Source of the DNA: Pseudomonas kribbensis
GTDB taxonomy: Bacteria; Pseudomonadota; Gammaproteobacteria; Pseudomonadales; Pseudomonadaceae
Direction of reading: 5' to 3'
Length of the DNA stretch: 64,000 bases
Assembly: GCF_003352185.1 (NCBI RefSeq)
Contig: NZ_CP029608.1
Coordinates: 1,922,001 to 1,986,000, forward strand
This document shows positions 53,380-62,407 of this stretch, piece after piece (the stretch's first letter is position 1; each line of letters starts with the position of its first letter). The position numbers were made by a program, and so were the translations under genes. The notes under the pieces are model-generated. The model made no database searches. It saw nothing but the letters and a program-made list of their open reading frames with translations, and was not told where the DNA came from.

Positions 53380-55464
53380 TTACTTCTTGGCCACCTGATT
53401 GCTCAGCTTCAGGTAATCCAGCAGCACGCGCCCGGTCTCGCTCAGGTAGGCGTCGTCTTCCGGTTTGACCTTGTCCGGCTCGGCTGCCGCGAGGGCGTCG
53501 TCGTCTTCTTTCTTCAGCTCTTTGAGCGGTTCTTCGCCTTTGGCCTTGCGACGGATGTTTTCCATCGCCAGTTGCTTGGCGTCGATGTCGGCGTGCTGGG
53601 CGCGACGATCGGCTTCATTGAGGCTGACGGTTTTCTCTTCCAGCAGCTTCTGCGCCAGGGCCAGCTTGTCGCGGATGAACACGAACTCCGCGTCCTTGGC
53701 CGAACGGGCGTCATGCTCGGACTTGAGCTGGGCCAGATACGGCTTGAACGGGTCGACCGCCGGTTTGATTGCCGCGCGGATGGTGTCCCACGGCATGGCT
53801 TCCGGCAGGGCGCTCTCGCCGATTTCCTTGGTGTCGATGATCGACGGGTAGTCGATGTCCGGCAGTACGCCCTGATGCTGGGTGCTCTGGCCGGAAACCC
53901 GGTAGAACTTGGCCAGGGTCAGTTTCAGTTCGCCATGGTTCAGCGGCTGAATGGTCTGCACGGTGCCTTTGCCGAAGGTCTGGCCACCGATGATCAGCGC
54001 GCGGTGGTAGTCCTGCATGGCGCCGGCGAAGATCTCCGAAGCCGAGGCGGACAGGCGGTTGACCAGCAGTGCCATCGGGCCTTTGTAGAACGCGCCCGGG
54101 TTTTCATCTTCGAGCACATCGACCCGGCCATCGGCGTTACGCACGAGCACGGTAGGGCCCTTGTCGATGAACAGGCTGGTCAGCTCGGTAGCTTCCTGCA
54201 GGGAACCGCCGCCGTTGTTGCGCAGGTCGATGACCACGCCGTCGACTTTCTCTTTCTGCAGTTCGGTCAGCAGTTTCTTGACGTCGCGAGTGGTGCTCTT
54301 GTAATCCGGATCACCGGCACGGAACGCCTTGAAGTCCAGGTAGAAGGCCGGAATCTCGATCACGCCGAGCTTGTAGTCCTTGCCGTCCTGTTTGAGGCTC
54401 AGGATGGATTTCTTCACGGCCTGGTCTTCGAGCTTCACCGCTTCACGGGTGATCGGCACGATCTTGCTGGTCTGGTCGTTCGGTGCATTGCTGGCCGGGA
54501 TGACTTCCAGACGCACCACGGTGCCTTTCGGACCGCGGATCAGCTTGACCACTTCGTCCAGGCGCCAGCCGACCACGTCGACCATCTCTTTGTTGCCCTG
54601 GGCAACGCCGATGATCTTGTCGGCAGGAGCAACCTGCTTGGTCTTGTCGGCAGGACCTGCCGGCACCAGACGCACGACCTTCACCTGATCGTTGTCGCTC
54701 TGCAACACGGCGCCGATGCCCTCGAGGGACAGGCTCATGTTGATGTCGAAGTTTTCCGCGTTATCCGGCGACAGATAGTTGGTGTGCGGATCGTAAGACA
54801 TGGCGAAGGTGTTGATGTACGCCTGGAAGATGTCTTCGGCACGGGTCTGGTCCAGACGCGCCAACTGGTTCTTGTAGCGCTTGGTCAGGGTTTCCTGGAT
54901 CTGCTTCGGCTCTTTGCCGGCGATCTTCTGCCGCAGCACTTCGTCCTTGACGCGTTTGCGCCACAGGTCGTCAAGCTCGGCAGTGGATTTGAGCCACGGA
55001 GCGTCCTTGCGATCGATCAGCAAGGTTTCCTTCGTGGTGAAGTCCATCTTGTCGACGCCTTTGTCCAGCTCGGCGATGGCGAAGTCCAGACGCGCCTTCA
55101 CGCGGTCCAGATAACGCTTGTAGATGGTGAAGCCGGCGTTGAGGTCGCCGCTCTTGAGGAAGTCGTCGAACTGGTACTTCCACTTGTCGAATTCGGCGAT
55201 GTCGCTGGCCATGAAGTAGCTGCGCGACGGGTCCAGCAGCTTGATGTAGCTGTCGTAGATGATCGCCGAGCGCGCATCATCGAGTGGCGGCTTGCTGTAG
55301 TGGTGGCGCTTGAGCAACTCGACGACGTTCAGACTGGCAATCACTTCATCGCGATCAGGCTGCAACTTGTCCCAGCTGTTGGCTGCGAATGTGCTGCCCG
55401 ACACCGGCAAGAGGCCGATACCGATGAAAAGAGCGAGGGCGGTGCTGGGGAGCAGATGCTTCAT
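53380..55464 (-). CDS. prc: Carboxy-terminal processing protease (Prc/Tsp, S41)
   Basis: 694 aa from the ATG at 55464, which begins a signal peptide (MKHLLPSTALALFIG); an in-frame start at 55497 is also open. A PDZ-like region (SLSLEGIGAVLQSDNDQV) precedes the S41 catalytic domain. The catalytic Ser lies in SASASEIFAGAMQ (~475) and Lys in TFGKGTVQ (~499), with the expected ~25-residue spacing. The C-terminal helical extension is that of long Prc forms. It trims periplasmic proteins; the P. aeruginosa homologue is called AlgO. Confidence 0.93.
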   Translation of the reverse strand: MKHLLPSTALALFIGIGLLPVSGSTFAANSWDKLQPDRDEVIASLNVVELLKRHHYSKPPLDDARSAIIYDSYIKLLDPSRSYFMASDIAEFDKWKYQFDDFLKSGDLNAGFTIYKRYLDRVKARLDFAIAELDKGVDKMDFTTKETLLIDRKDAPWLKSTAELDDLWRKRVKDEVLRQKIAGKEPKQIQETLTKRYKNQLARLDQTRAEDIFQAYINTFAMSYDPHTNYLSPDNAENFDINMSLSLEGIGAVLQSDNDQVKVVRLVPAGPADKTKQVAPADKIIGVAQGNKEMVDVVGWRLDEVVKLIRGPKGTVVRLEVIPASNAPNDQTSKIVPITREAVKLEDQAVKKSILSLKQDGKDYKLGVIEIPAFYLDFKAFRAGDPDYKSTTRDVKKLLTELQKEKVDGVVIDLRNNGGGSLQEATELTSLFIDKGPTVLVRNADGRVDVLEDENPGAFYKGPMALLVNRLSASASEIFAGAMQDYHRALIIGGQTFGKGTVQTIQPLNHGELKLTLAKFYRVSGQSTQHQGVLPDIDYPSIIDTKEIGESALPEAMPWDTIRAAIKPAVDPFKPYLAQLKSEHDARSAKDAEFVFIRDKLALAQKLLEEKTVSLNEADRRAQHADIDAKQLAMENIRRKAKGEEPLKELKKEDDDALAAAEPDKVKPEDDAYLSETGRVLLDYLKLSNQVAKK

Positions 55465-55645
55465 GCTGATTCGACGCGGGGACAATTGATAACGCATATT
55501 AGGCCGTCTTTGAAGTCGCCGGTACCTCTACGCTCTGTACGATAACTGCTGTTCAGCGATCGTTCAGACCCCAGGGCCGGTCGCATAATGCAAAAAGCCC
55601 GGCGCTACAGCTTCGGGCTCAGTCCAGACTCACTATGGAGGCACT

Positions 55646-56608
55646 GTGAAGGCATTGCAAGGCGTTGAAGGTCAAGTGGCATGGGTTGATGAGCCGAGTC
55701 CTGCGTGTGATGTAGGACAAGTTCGCATCCGGGTGGCGGCAGCGGGCCTCAATCGCGCGGATTTATTACAGAAGGCGGGGCTTTATCCACCGCCACCGGG
55801 TGCCAGTCAGGTGCTGGGGCTTGAATGCTCCGGAGTGATCAGCGAAGTCGGCGCTGGCTCGTCCTGGCAGGTCGGTGATCGGGTCTGCGCCTTGCTGGCC
55901 GGGGGAGGGATGGCCGAAGAAGTGGTCGTCGACGGGCGGCATGTGCTGCCGGTTCCGGAAGGGGTGTCGCTGATTGAAGCGGCTGCACTGCCTGAGGTGT
56001 ACGCGACGGTCTGGCTGAATGTGTTTCAACTCGCTGCGCTCAAACCGGGTGAGAAAGTTCTTCTGCATGCCGGCGCCAGTGGCATCGGTTCTGCCGCCAT
56101 TCAACTGTGCAAGGCGTTTGGCAATCCGTGCTGGGTCAGCGTCGGATCGGCCGAGCGTTTGGCCTACTGTGAAGCGCTGGGCGCCCAGGGCGGTGTGGTG
56201 CGCACTGACGATCTGGAAAGCCTGCGGGACTTCGGGCCGTTCGATGTGATCCTGGATCCGGTCGGCGGCAATTATTCCGCATTGAATCTCAAGCTGATGG
56301 CTCAGGATGGACGTTGGGTGCTGATCGGCCTGATGGGTGGCCGCGAAGCGAAACTCGATCTGGCCCAGGTGCTGGCCAAGCGTGTGCAGCTGCTGGGCTC
56401 GACCCTGCGCAGCCGTGACGATCAGTTCAAGGCGGATCTGTTCAGCGACCTGAGCCAGCATGTGTGGCCGCTGTTTTCCGAAGGGCGCCTGAAGCCGCAA
56501 CTGGCCAGGACCTTTGCGATCAAGGATGCCGAAGCGGCATTCGCCGAGCTGGCGAGCAACACGGTCGCCGGGAAGTTGGTACTGGTGATCGACGACAGTC
56601 TGAGCTGA
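55646..56608 (+). CDS. NAD(P)H-quinone oxidoreductase (MDR superfamily)
   Basis: 320 aa from GTG at 55646, with ATGGAGG 6 nt upstream. A GroES-like N-terminal domain (AAGLNRADLLQKAGLYPPPPG) and a Rossmann domain (LLHAGASGIGSAAIQL) place it with zinc-free quinone oxidoreductases of the Qor/PIG3 type. No zinc-binding Cys cluster is seen. It lies divergent from prc, and a hairpin terminator follows. Confidence 0.9.
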   Translation: MKALQGVEGQVAWVDEPSPACDVGQVRIRVAAAGLNRADLLQKAGLYPPPPGASQVLGLECSGVISEVGAGSSWQVGDRVCALLAGGGMAEEVVVDGRHVLPVPEGVSLIEAAALPEVYATVWLNVFQLAALKPGEKVLLHAGASGIGSAAIQLCKAFGNPCWVSVGSAERLAYCEALGAQGGVVRTDDLESLRDFGPFDVILDPVGGNYSALNLKLMAQDGRWVLIGLMGGREAKLDLAQVLAKRVQLLGSTLRSRDDQFKADLFSDLSQHVWPLFSEGRLKPQLARTFAIKDAEAAFAELASNTVAGKLVLVIDDSLS

Positions 56609-56617
56609 TCACCGAAG

Positions 56618-56645
56618 CTTGTGGGAGCAAATGTGCTCCCACAAG
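56618..56645. terminator. Hairpin terminator between convergent genes
   Basis: CTTGTGGGAGCA and TGCTCCCACAAG form a 12-bp perfect stem with a 4-nt loop. It resembles the GTGGGAGC core of the local REP elements. Confidence 0.7.
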
Positions 56646-56653
56646 ACAATCGC

Positions 56654-57307
56654 TTACTTCCAGAGATGAATCGGCCACCCGGATTTCTCGGCTTGCTCGC
56701 GCAACACCGGATCCGGATTGACCACGTGCGGGAAATCCACTTTCAGCAGCAGCGGCAGGTCATTGCGTGAGTCGGAATAGAAGCTTGCGCCCTCAAGGTT
56801 TTCCTCTTCGGCGTCCAGCCACTCCAGCAAACGGGTGATCTTGCCTTCGCGGTAGGTCAGTGTGCCCACGGTGTGGCCGCTGTACACGCCATGGGCCACT
56901 TCCAGCTCGATGCCCAGAACTTCATCGATGCCCAGTCGTTCGGCAATCGGTTTGACCAGGTGTGTGCCCGAGGCCGAGATCACCAGAATCCGGTCGCCGG
57001 CCTTGCGGTGGGCGGCGATGGTTTTGGTCGCGTCGCTGAAGATGATCGGCTCGATGAAGTCTTCCACCCAGGGCCCGACCAGATGCTCGACTTCTTCCGG
57101 GGTGCGACCGATCAGCGGTTCGAGGCTGAACTCCATGTAGTCTTCCATGCGCAACTTGCCATGGCTGTAGGCGTCCATGAGTTCATTGTTCTTGCACATG
57201 AACGACTCGGGATCGACCCAGCCCAGGCGGCCCATCTGCTCGCTCCAGAGGGTGGCGCAGTCGCCGTGGATCAGGGTTTCGTCCAGATCAAAAATTGCCA
57301 GGGCCAT
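56654..57307 (-). CDS. HAD-IB family phosphatase
   Basis: 217 aa from the ATG at 57307. FDLDETLIHGD is HAD motif I, ILVISASGTHLV motif II, and YSDSRNDLPLL motif IV. The cap arrangement is that of SerB-like HAD-IB enzymes (phosphoserine or phosphocholine-type phosphatases). It is at the downstream end of the ABC operon, with an inverted repeat in the 111-bp gap. It could act on a phosphorylated product of the transported compound. Confidence 0.85.
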   Translation of the reverse strand: MALAIFDLDETLIHGDCATLWSEQMGRLGWVDPESFMCKNNELMDAYSHGKLRMEDYMEFSLEPLIGRTPEEVEHLVGPWVEDFIEPIIFSDATKTIAAHRKAGDRILVISASGTHLVKPIAERLGIDEVLGIELEVAHGVYSGHTVGTLTYREGKITRLLEWLDAEEENLEGASFYSDSRNDLPLLLKVDFPHVVNPDPVLREQAEKSGWPIHLWK

Positions 57308-57325
57308 CGGTTCTCTCCGAGAACA

Positions 57326-57407
57326 GCTGCGAGCTACAAGCTTCAAGCAGCAAGAGTTGGAATCAGGTACGCCGCAGTCTACAGCTTGAAGCTTGTAGCT
57401 CGCAGCT
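57326..57407. repeat. Long inverted repeat between ABC ATPase and HAD genes
   Basis: A 24-bp arm (57326-57349, beginning AGCTGCGAGCTACAAGCTTC) recurs exactly inverted at 57384-57407, 34 bp apart. The motif is built from AGCTTGAAGCTTGTAGCT units, a dispersed intergenic palindrome type in Pseudomonas. It may also act as a weak terminator or processing site. Confidence 0.75.
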
Positions 57408-57418
57408 TGCAGCTGTTT

Positions 57419-58408
57419 TCAAGCTACCTCACACAGGGCTGTCGGATCGATGGAAAGCGCCAGGCGCTGACCGTCGGGATGCAGATCCGCCGCCGAACGG
57501 TTGAGCACATCCACCACCAGTTCCACGCCTCGGGCCTCGATGCGGTAGCGGATCACGTTGCCCAGCAGGCTGTGGCTGCGAATCTGCGCATCGAGTTCGC
57601 CGTTGAGGCTCAGTTCGATGGCCTCCGGGCGAATCGCGATGCGGTGGCTGATCGGCCGCTGCAACAGCTTCGAGGCACTCTCGGCATCCAGCAGGTTGTA
57701 GTTGCCGATGAAGCCGGCGGCAAACACGTCGACCGGTGCGGTGTAGAGGGTTTCGGCGTCGCCGCTTTGTACGATCTTTCCCTGATTCATCAGGAAAATC
57801 CGGTCAGACATGGTCAGGGCTTCTTCCTGATCGTGGGTGACGAAAATCGTGGTCAGGCCGAGTTCGCGCTGGATCTGACGGATCTGTTCACGCAGATGTT
57901 TGCGAATCCGTGCATCGAGAGCCGACAAGGGTTCATCCAGCAGCAACAGACGCGGACGGGTAACCAGCGAGCGGGCGAGGGCGACACGCTGACACTGACC
58001 GCCGGAGAGTTGATGCGGATAACGACTGGCGAAGTCGTTGAGTTCAACCAGTTTCAACGCCTCGGTGACACGCTTGTGGCTGTCGTCCGGATTGACCTTT
58101 TGCATACGCAGACCAAAGGCGACGTTCTGCTCCACGGTCATGTTGGGGAACAGCGCATAGCTCTGGAACACCATGCCGATCCCGCGTTTCTGCGGAGTGA
58201 GCGGCACGATGTCGACGCCATCGAGCAAAATCTTGCCGCCATCCACCGGCGTTAGGCCGGCGATGCAGCGCAGCAGCGTGGATTTGCCGCAACCGGACGG
58301 GCCGAGCAGGGTGACGAACTCACCCTTCTGGATTTCGCAGTTGATGTCGCTGAACACCGTGGTGCCGGCGTAGTTTTTCTGAAGGTGTTGGACGCTGACA
58401 TAGCTCAT
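57419..58408 (-). CDS. ABC transporter ATP-binding protein
   Basis: 329 aa. Walker A GPSGCGKSTLLRCIAG, signature LSGGQCQRVALARSL, Walker B RLLLLDEPLSALD and the H-loop THDQEEA are all present. The C-terminal TOBE-like domain (residues ~240-329) places it in the spermidine/iron/phosphonate importer group. Its ATG overlaps the stop of the upstream permease gene (ATGA). Energy module for the operon's importer. Confidence 0.92.
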   Translation of the reverse strand: MSYVSVQHLQKNYAGTTVFSDINCEIQKGEFVTLLGPSGCGKSTLLRCIAGLTPVDGGKILLDGVDIVPLTPQKRGIGMVFQSYALFPNMTVEQNVAFGLRMQKVNPDDSHKRVTEALKLVELNDFASRYPHQLSGGQCQRVALARSLVTRPRLLLLDEPLSALDARIRKHLREQIRQIQRELGLTTIFVTHDQEEALTMSDRIFLMNQGKIVQSGDAETLYTAPVDVFAAGFIGNYNLLDAESASKLLQRPISHRIAIRPEAIELSLNGELDAQIRSHSLLGNVIRYRIEARGVELVVDVLNRSAADLHPDGQRLALSIDPTALCEVA

Positions 58409-59205
58409 TCGCTTTTGTCCTTGTTCAAGATGTTGGCGACCCAGGTCAGGACCAGCACGAAAAAGAAGTAGGAAATCACCAGCGCACTGGTGAAGTGACC
58501 GCTGCTGTTGCGCATGTTGTTCAGATAAACCTGCAGGGTTTCGTAGCGGGTGCCGACCAGGATGTTGGCGAACACGAACTCACCGAACAGAAACGAGAAC
58601 GACAGCAGCAACGCGACCATCAGGCCCTTGCGCAGGTTCGGCAGCACCACCAGGAAAGCCGCCTGGAAGGTGCTGGCGCCAAGCAGTTGGGCGGCGTCCA
58701 TCAGATCGCGCAGGTTGATCGCCTGCAGGTTGTTGGTGATCGCCCGGTACATGAACGGCAGCGCCACGGTGAAGTAGCAACCGATCAGGATCCACGGCGT
58801 GCCGACCATCGCGAACGGCCCGGAACCATAGAGCTGCAACAGACCCACCGACGACACCACCGGCGGCACCGCAAAGGGCAGCAGGATCAGGATGTTCATC
58901 AGCGCATCGAGTTTCGGGAAGTGGTAATGCACCACGAACAGCAGCGGCAGGATCAGCACCACCGAGAGGAACAGCGCGCCGACGCACACCAGCAGCGACT
59001 GGCCGAAGGCGTGCAGGAAGCGTGGGTCGCTCCACAACTGGATGTACCACTTGAAGGTGAAGCCGCTGGGCAGCACGGTGGCCGACCAACTGCTGGCGAT
59101 CGAATAGATCAGAGTGCCCAGCAGCGGCAACAGCAGAATGGCGAACAGCAGATAGACCACGACGCGGTGGTAGACGCCGGCCGGGCCGGATTCAGCGCGA
59201 GACAT
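58405..59205 (-). CDS. ABC transporter permease, second subunit
   Basis: 266 aa with six membrane helices. The EAA-type loop reads LMDAAQLLGASTFQAAFLVVLPNLRKGL. It belongs to the same group as PotC/PhnV/SfuB-like permeases. Overlaps the neighbouring permease (14 bp) and the ATPase gene (4 bp). Confidence 0.9.
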   Translation of the reverse strand: MSRAESGPAGVYHRVVVYLLFAILLLPLLGTLIYSIASSWSATVLPSGFTFKWYIQLWSDPRFLHAFGQSLLVCVGALFLSVVLILPLLFVVHYHFPKLDALMNILILLPFAVPPVVSSVGLLQLYGSGPFAMVGTPWILIGCYFTVALPFMYRAITNNLQAINLRDLMDAAQLLGASTFQAAFLVVLPNLRKGLMVALLLSFSFLFGEFVFANILVGTRYETLQVYLNNMRNSSGHFTSALVISYFFFVLVLTWVANILNKDKSE

Positions 59206-60037
59206 GGTAGCTCCTCTTCAGCAGCAGTTGATGCACGACGGTCACCAGGGTCATCAGCGCCACCAGCACCACGGCCAGGGCGCTGGCCAGGTTCGGATCG
59301 AGGGAAATGTCGCCGGAGACCATCGCCGCAATGCGGATCGGCAGCACGTTGAAGTTGCCGGTGGTCAGCGCGTACACCGTGGCGTAGGCACCGAGGGCGT
59401 TGGCCAGCAGGATCACGAAGGTGCCGAGCAGGGCCGGGGTCAGCACCGGCAGGCCGATGTGACGCCAGAACTGCCAGCCGTCAGCGCCGAGCAGCACGGC
59501 GGATTCGCGCCAGTCTTCACGCAGGGCATCGAACGCCGGGTACAGCAGCAGGACGCCCAGAGGAATCTGGAAGTAGGTGTAGAGGATGATCAGCCCGGTT
59601 TTCGAGTACAGGTTGAAATCCTGAATGATCCCGGCCTGTTTCAGCATGATGGTGATGCTGCCGTTGAAGCCGAGCAGGATGATGAACGCAAACGCCAGGG
59701 GGACGCCGGCGAAGTTGCTGGTCATGTTGGCGAAAGCGTTGACGAAATTGCGCAGTTTCGAATCGACCCGACGCAGGGAGTAGGCGCCGAGCACCGCGAT
59801 GATGATCCCGAACACGCTCGACCAGAAACTGATTTCGAGGCTGTACTGGATCGCCTGCAAATAGAACTTCGAATTGAAGATCTTGCTGAAATTGGCGAAA
59901 CCCCAGCCGAACTCTTCCGATTGCAGGCTGTTGATCATCACCCAGACCAGCGGGGCGATTTCGAACACGATAAAGAACAGCGCAAAAGGCATCAGGCACA
60001 GGGCGGCCAGCCATTTGCCGCGAGTCATTGAGTTCAC
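59192..60037 (-). CDS. ABC transporter permease, first subunit
   Basis: 281 aa with six membrane helices; the EAA loop contains LREDWRESAVLLGADGWQFWRHIGLPVL. The start is taken as GTG at 60037, which has GGGAG 8 nt upstream and overlaps the stop of the phosphatase gene (GTGA). The ATG at 60028 is an alternative, and a longer frame to 60055 lacks a ribosome site. Its partner is the permease at 58405-59205. Confidence 0.88.
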   Translation of the reverse strand: MNSMTRGKWLAALCLMPFALFFIVFEIAPLVWVMINSLQSEEFGWGFANFSKIFNSKFYLQAIQYSLEISFWSSVFGIIIAVLGAYSLRRVDSKLRNFVNAFANMTSNFAGVPLAFAFIILLGFNGSITIMLKQAGIIQDFNLYSKTGLIILYTYFQIPLGVLLLYPAFDALREDWRESAVLLGADGWQFWRHIGLPVLTPALLGTFVILLANALGAYATVYALTTGNFNVLPIRIAAMVSGDISLDPNLASALAVVLVALMTLVTVVHQLLLKRSYHVSR

Positions 60038-60840
60038 TTGAGCAACTCCCGGCACACAGGTTTGTCGTGGGGCACGCCGAGCAGCTCGCAGACCGTGCCG
60101 CAGATGTCGGTCTGCTTCGGCATGGCGTCGGCCTTCAGGCTGAAGGCGTCACCGAGCACAAACAGCGGCACCTGGCGTTCTTCCGGCAGCAGGCCGTTGT
60201 GCGAGCGATCGTTGTTCATGCCGTGGTCGGCGGTCACCAGTACCTGGTAACCGGCGTCGAGCCAGCCTTGCAGGTAGTCGGCGAGGATGATGTCGGCACT
60301 GCGTGCGCTGTTGCGGTATTGCGGGGTGTCGAGGCCGTGCTTGTGGCCGGCGTCGTCGATGTTCATCGGATGGATCAGCAGAAAGTCCGGTGCGTGGCGC
60401 AGGCGCAGGTTCTCGGCGTCGGCGAACAGGTGCGAGTCCGGGTAGTGATCGTTCCAGTAAAAGTGGCCGTACTGGATCGGCAGTGTCGGGTCATCGGTGT
60501 GGCGATCCCGTGCGGCCACGAACGGCGAGCGGTTGTACAGCTCGCTGACCCAGTGGTACGCCGCGGCGGCGGTTTTCAGACCGGCATCACGGGCGTAGTG
60601 ATAGATGCTGCGCTGGTTGGACAGGCGCGAGACGTTGTTGTGGACGATGCCGCTGTCGATGGGCGGTACGCCCGTGAGGATGCATTCGTAAAGTGGTCGG
60701 GACAGGGCCGGCAGCTCGCACTCCAACTGGTAGAGCGCGGCGCGTCCTGCGCCAACGTAAGCTTGCAGATGCCCCATGGCGTGACGCGCGACCTCGTAAT
60801 TGAGGCCGTCGAGCACGACAAGGATGACGTTGTGCTTCAT
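60034..60840 (-). CDS. Alkaline-phosphatase-superfamily hydrolase
   Basis: 268 aa, no signal peptide, so cytosolic. NVILVVLDGLNYE gives the first metal-binding Asp, PALSRP probably the nucleophile (Ser in place of Thr), IDDAGHKHG the second Asp/His set and LVTADHGMNN the third. This is the nucleotide pyrophosphatase/phosphodiesterase or phosphonoacetate-hydrolase branch. It is co-transcribed with the ABC importer (4-bp overlap with the permease), so it should act on the imported compound. Confidence 0.87.
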   Translation of the reverse strand: MKHNVILVVLDGLNYEVARHAMGHLQAYVGAGRAALYQLECELPALSRPLYECILTGVPPIDSGIVHNNVSRLSNQRSIYHYARDAGLKTAAAAYHWVSELYNRSPFVAARDRHTDDPTLPIQYGHFYWNDHYPDSHLFADAENLRLRHAPDFLLIHPMNIDDAGHKHGLDTPQYRNSARSADIILADYLQGWLDAGYQVLVTADHGMNNDRSHNGLLPEERQVPLFVLGDAFSLKADAMPKQTDICGTVCELLGVPHDKPVCRELLK

Positions 60841-60888
60841 AGGGGCAAAAACTCCGCGAAACAGAAAATTTCAGATTCAGTCGGGAGC

Positions 60889-60984
60889 CCCTGTGGGAGC
60901 GAGCTTGCTCGCGAAGGCGTCGTGTCAGCCAACATCAATGTTGAATGAAAGACCGCATTCGCGAGCAAGCTCGCTCCCACAGGG
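60889..60984. repeat. REP/REPIN inverted pair
   Basis: A 27-bp arm (60889-60915, beginning CCCTGTGGGAGCGAGCTTGC) is exactly inverted at 60958-60984, with 42 bp between. It is the same family as the element at 37447-37536. It sits inside the ABC operon, between the binding-protein gene and the phosphatase gene. Confidence 0.85.
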
Positions 60985-60996
60985 ATCTCCAGCAAT

Positions 60997-61017
60997 CCCG
61001 TAAGCGGGACTTACGGG
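60997..61017 (-). terminator. Hairpin after the binding-protein gene
   Basis: On the minus strand CCCGTAAG-tcccg-CTTACGGG lies just beyond the stop of the solute-binding-protein gene. It lacks a T run, so it more likely attenuates or protects the message than fully terminates it. Confidence 0.45.
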
Positions 61018-61018
61018 C

Positions 61019-62083
61019 TTACTTCATTTCTACGATGACTTCTTCGTTCCACTTCTGCGGCAGGGCCTTCGAGGTTTTTTCCCACGCATCGGCGTCCTTG
61101 ATCGGCGTGACTTTCTTGTACTGCTCGTTCGGCAGCAGCTTGGCTTTCACGTCTTCCGGCAGGGTCAGGTGCTCGGCGCGGATCGGACGGGCGTTGCCGC
61201 GGGCGAGGTTGGTCTGGCCGGCGTCGCTGAAGATGTATTCGCGGGTCAGCTTGGCGGCGTTCGGGTTCTTCGCGTATTTGTTGATGATGGTGGTGTAGCC
61301 GGAAATCACCGAGCCGTCGGACGGGATCAGCACCACGTAGTCATCCGGGTTGGCCATCTTGGCCTTGTAGCTCAGGCCGTTGAAGTCCCAGACCACGCCG
61401 ACTTCGATCTCGCCTTTTTCCATGGTGGCGATGGTCGGGTTGGCCATCGACAGGCGACCCTGCTTGGCGATGTCTGCGAACAGCAGCAGGGCCGGCTGGA
61501 TGTTTTTCTCGTCGCCGCCGTTGGCCAGCGCAGCGGCGAGCACGCCGTTGGCCGCTTGTGCAGCGGTGCTCACGTCACCGATGGAGACCTTGTATTTGCC
61601 GCCCTTGAGGTCAGCCCATTTGGTCGGTACTTCGGAACCGTGCAGCAGCTTCTTGTTGACGATGAAAGCGATGGTGCCGGTGTAGGCCAGTGCCCAGTTG
61701 CCGTCCTTGTCCTTGGCCCAGGCCGGGACCTGATCCCAGGTGGTCGGCTTGTACGGTTGCACCACGCCTTGCTTGACCGCGATCGGGCCGAAAGCGGCGC
61801 CGACGTCGCCGATGTCGGCGGTGGCGTTGTCTTTCTCGGCGGCGAACTTGGCGATTTCCTGGGCCGAGCTCATGTCGGTGTCGATGTGTTTCAGGCCGTA
61901 GGTCTTGGCCAGGTCTTCCCAGGTGCCTTTCCAGTTGGCCCAGTCATCGGGCATGCCGACGCTGTTGACGGCGCCTTCCGCTTTCGCAGCGGCTTCGAGG
62001 GTTTTCAGATCATCAGCCGCCATGGCGGCGGTGCACATGGCAATGGTCGAGCCTAACAGTGTTGCCAGGAAAAGCTGTTTCAT
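61019..62083 (-). CDS. ABC transporter periplasmic substrate-binding protein
   Basis: 354 aa. A Sec signal peptide (to about AMA near residue 22) precedes a mature protein of the family-1 binding fold (ADDLKTLEAAAKAEGAVNSVG, KWADLKGGKYKVSIGD). It resembles ferric-iron/thiamine/2-aminoethylphosphonate binding proteins, and sequence alone does not separate them. It is the first gene of the leftward operon. The REPIN downstream would favour higher expression of this gene than of the rest. Confidence 0.88.
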   Translation of the reverse strand: MKQLFLATLLGSTIAMCTAAMAADDLKTLEAAAKAEGAVNSVGMPDDWANWKGTWEDLAKTYGLKHIDTDMSSAQEIAKFAAEKDNATADIGDVGAAFGPIAVKQGVVQPYKPTTWDQVPAWAKDKDGNWALAYTGTIAFIVNKKLLHGSEVPTKWADLKGGKYKVSIGDVSTAAQAANGVLAAALANGGDEKNIQPALLLFADIAKQGRLSMANPTIATMEKGEIEVGVVWDFNGLSYKAKMANPDDYVVLIPSDGSVISGYTTIINKYAKNPNAAKLTREYIFSDAGQTNLARGNARPIRAEHLTLPEDVKAKLLPNEQYKKVTPIKDADAWEKTSKALPQKWNEEVIVEMK

Positions 62084-62128
62084 TCCGAAGCTCCTTGGTC
62101 GTGTTCAACGCTGCGATTGCGGTTTGTG

Positions 62129-62142
62129 TTGGTCTAGGTCAG
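62129..62142. promoter_or_regulatory. Candidate GntR/UTRA operator, ABC side
   Basis: TTGGTCTAGGTCAG shares the GGTCTAG core of DasR/NagR-type operators (consensus ACTGGTCTAGACCAGT). It is about 45 bp upstream of the binding-protein start. Confidence 0.55.
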
Positions 62143-62407
62143 CAATACCTGAGCCAATGTAGGGGGGCTGGATGACACTTTGATGTCGGCGGATGCCTGG
62201 CCAGCGATTATTTTCTCCGGTACAGGCGGCTGCCCGGTAAGCGTAGACCACCCTCAAAGTCCCGGCAGGCAAGGGACTTGGCCGATGTATTGCAAGTTGT
62301 CAGCGCGACCGCTCGGTAGTTTTGTCATCTCTCGGTCATCTGCACTGCCTAGGCTTGCAGCACGACCGAACGGCGCAATAGTCGTGCGGTTTTGCCCCGA
62401 AACAGTG

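Noticed and set aside
53572..55545. 657-aa plus-strand open frame
   Set aside because: Antisense shadow of prc; no start signal and no recognisable domain.
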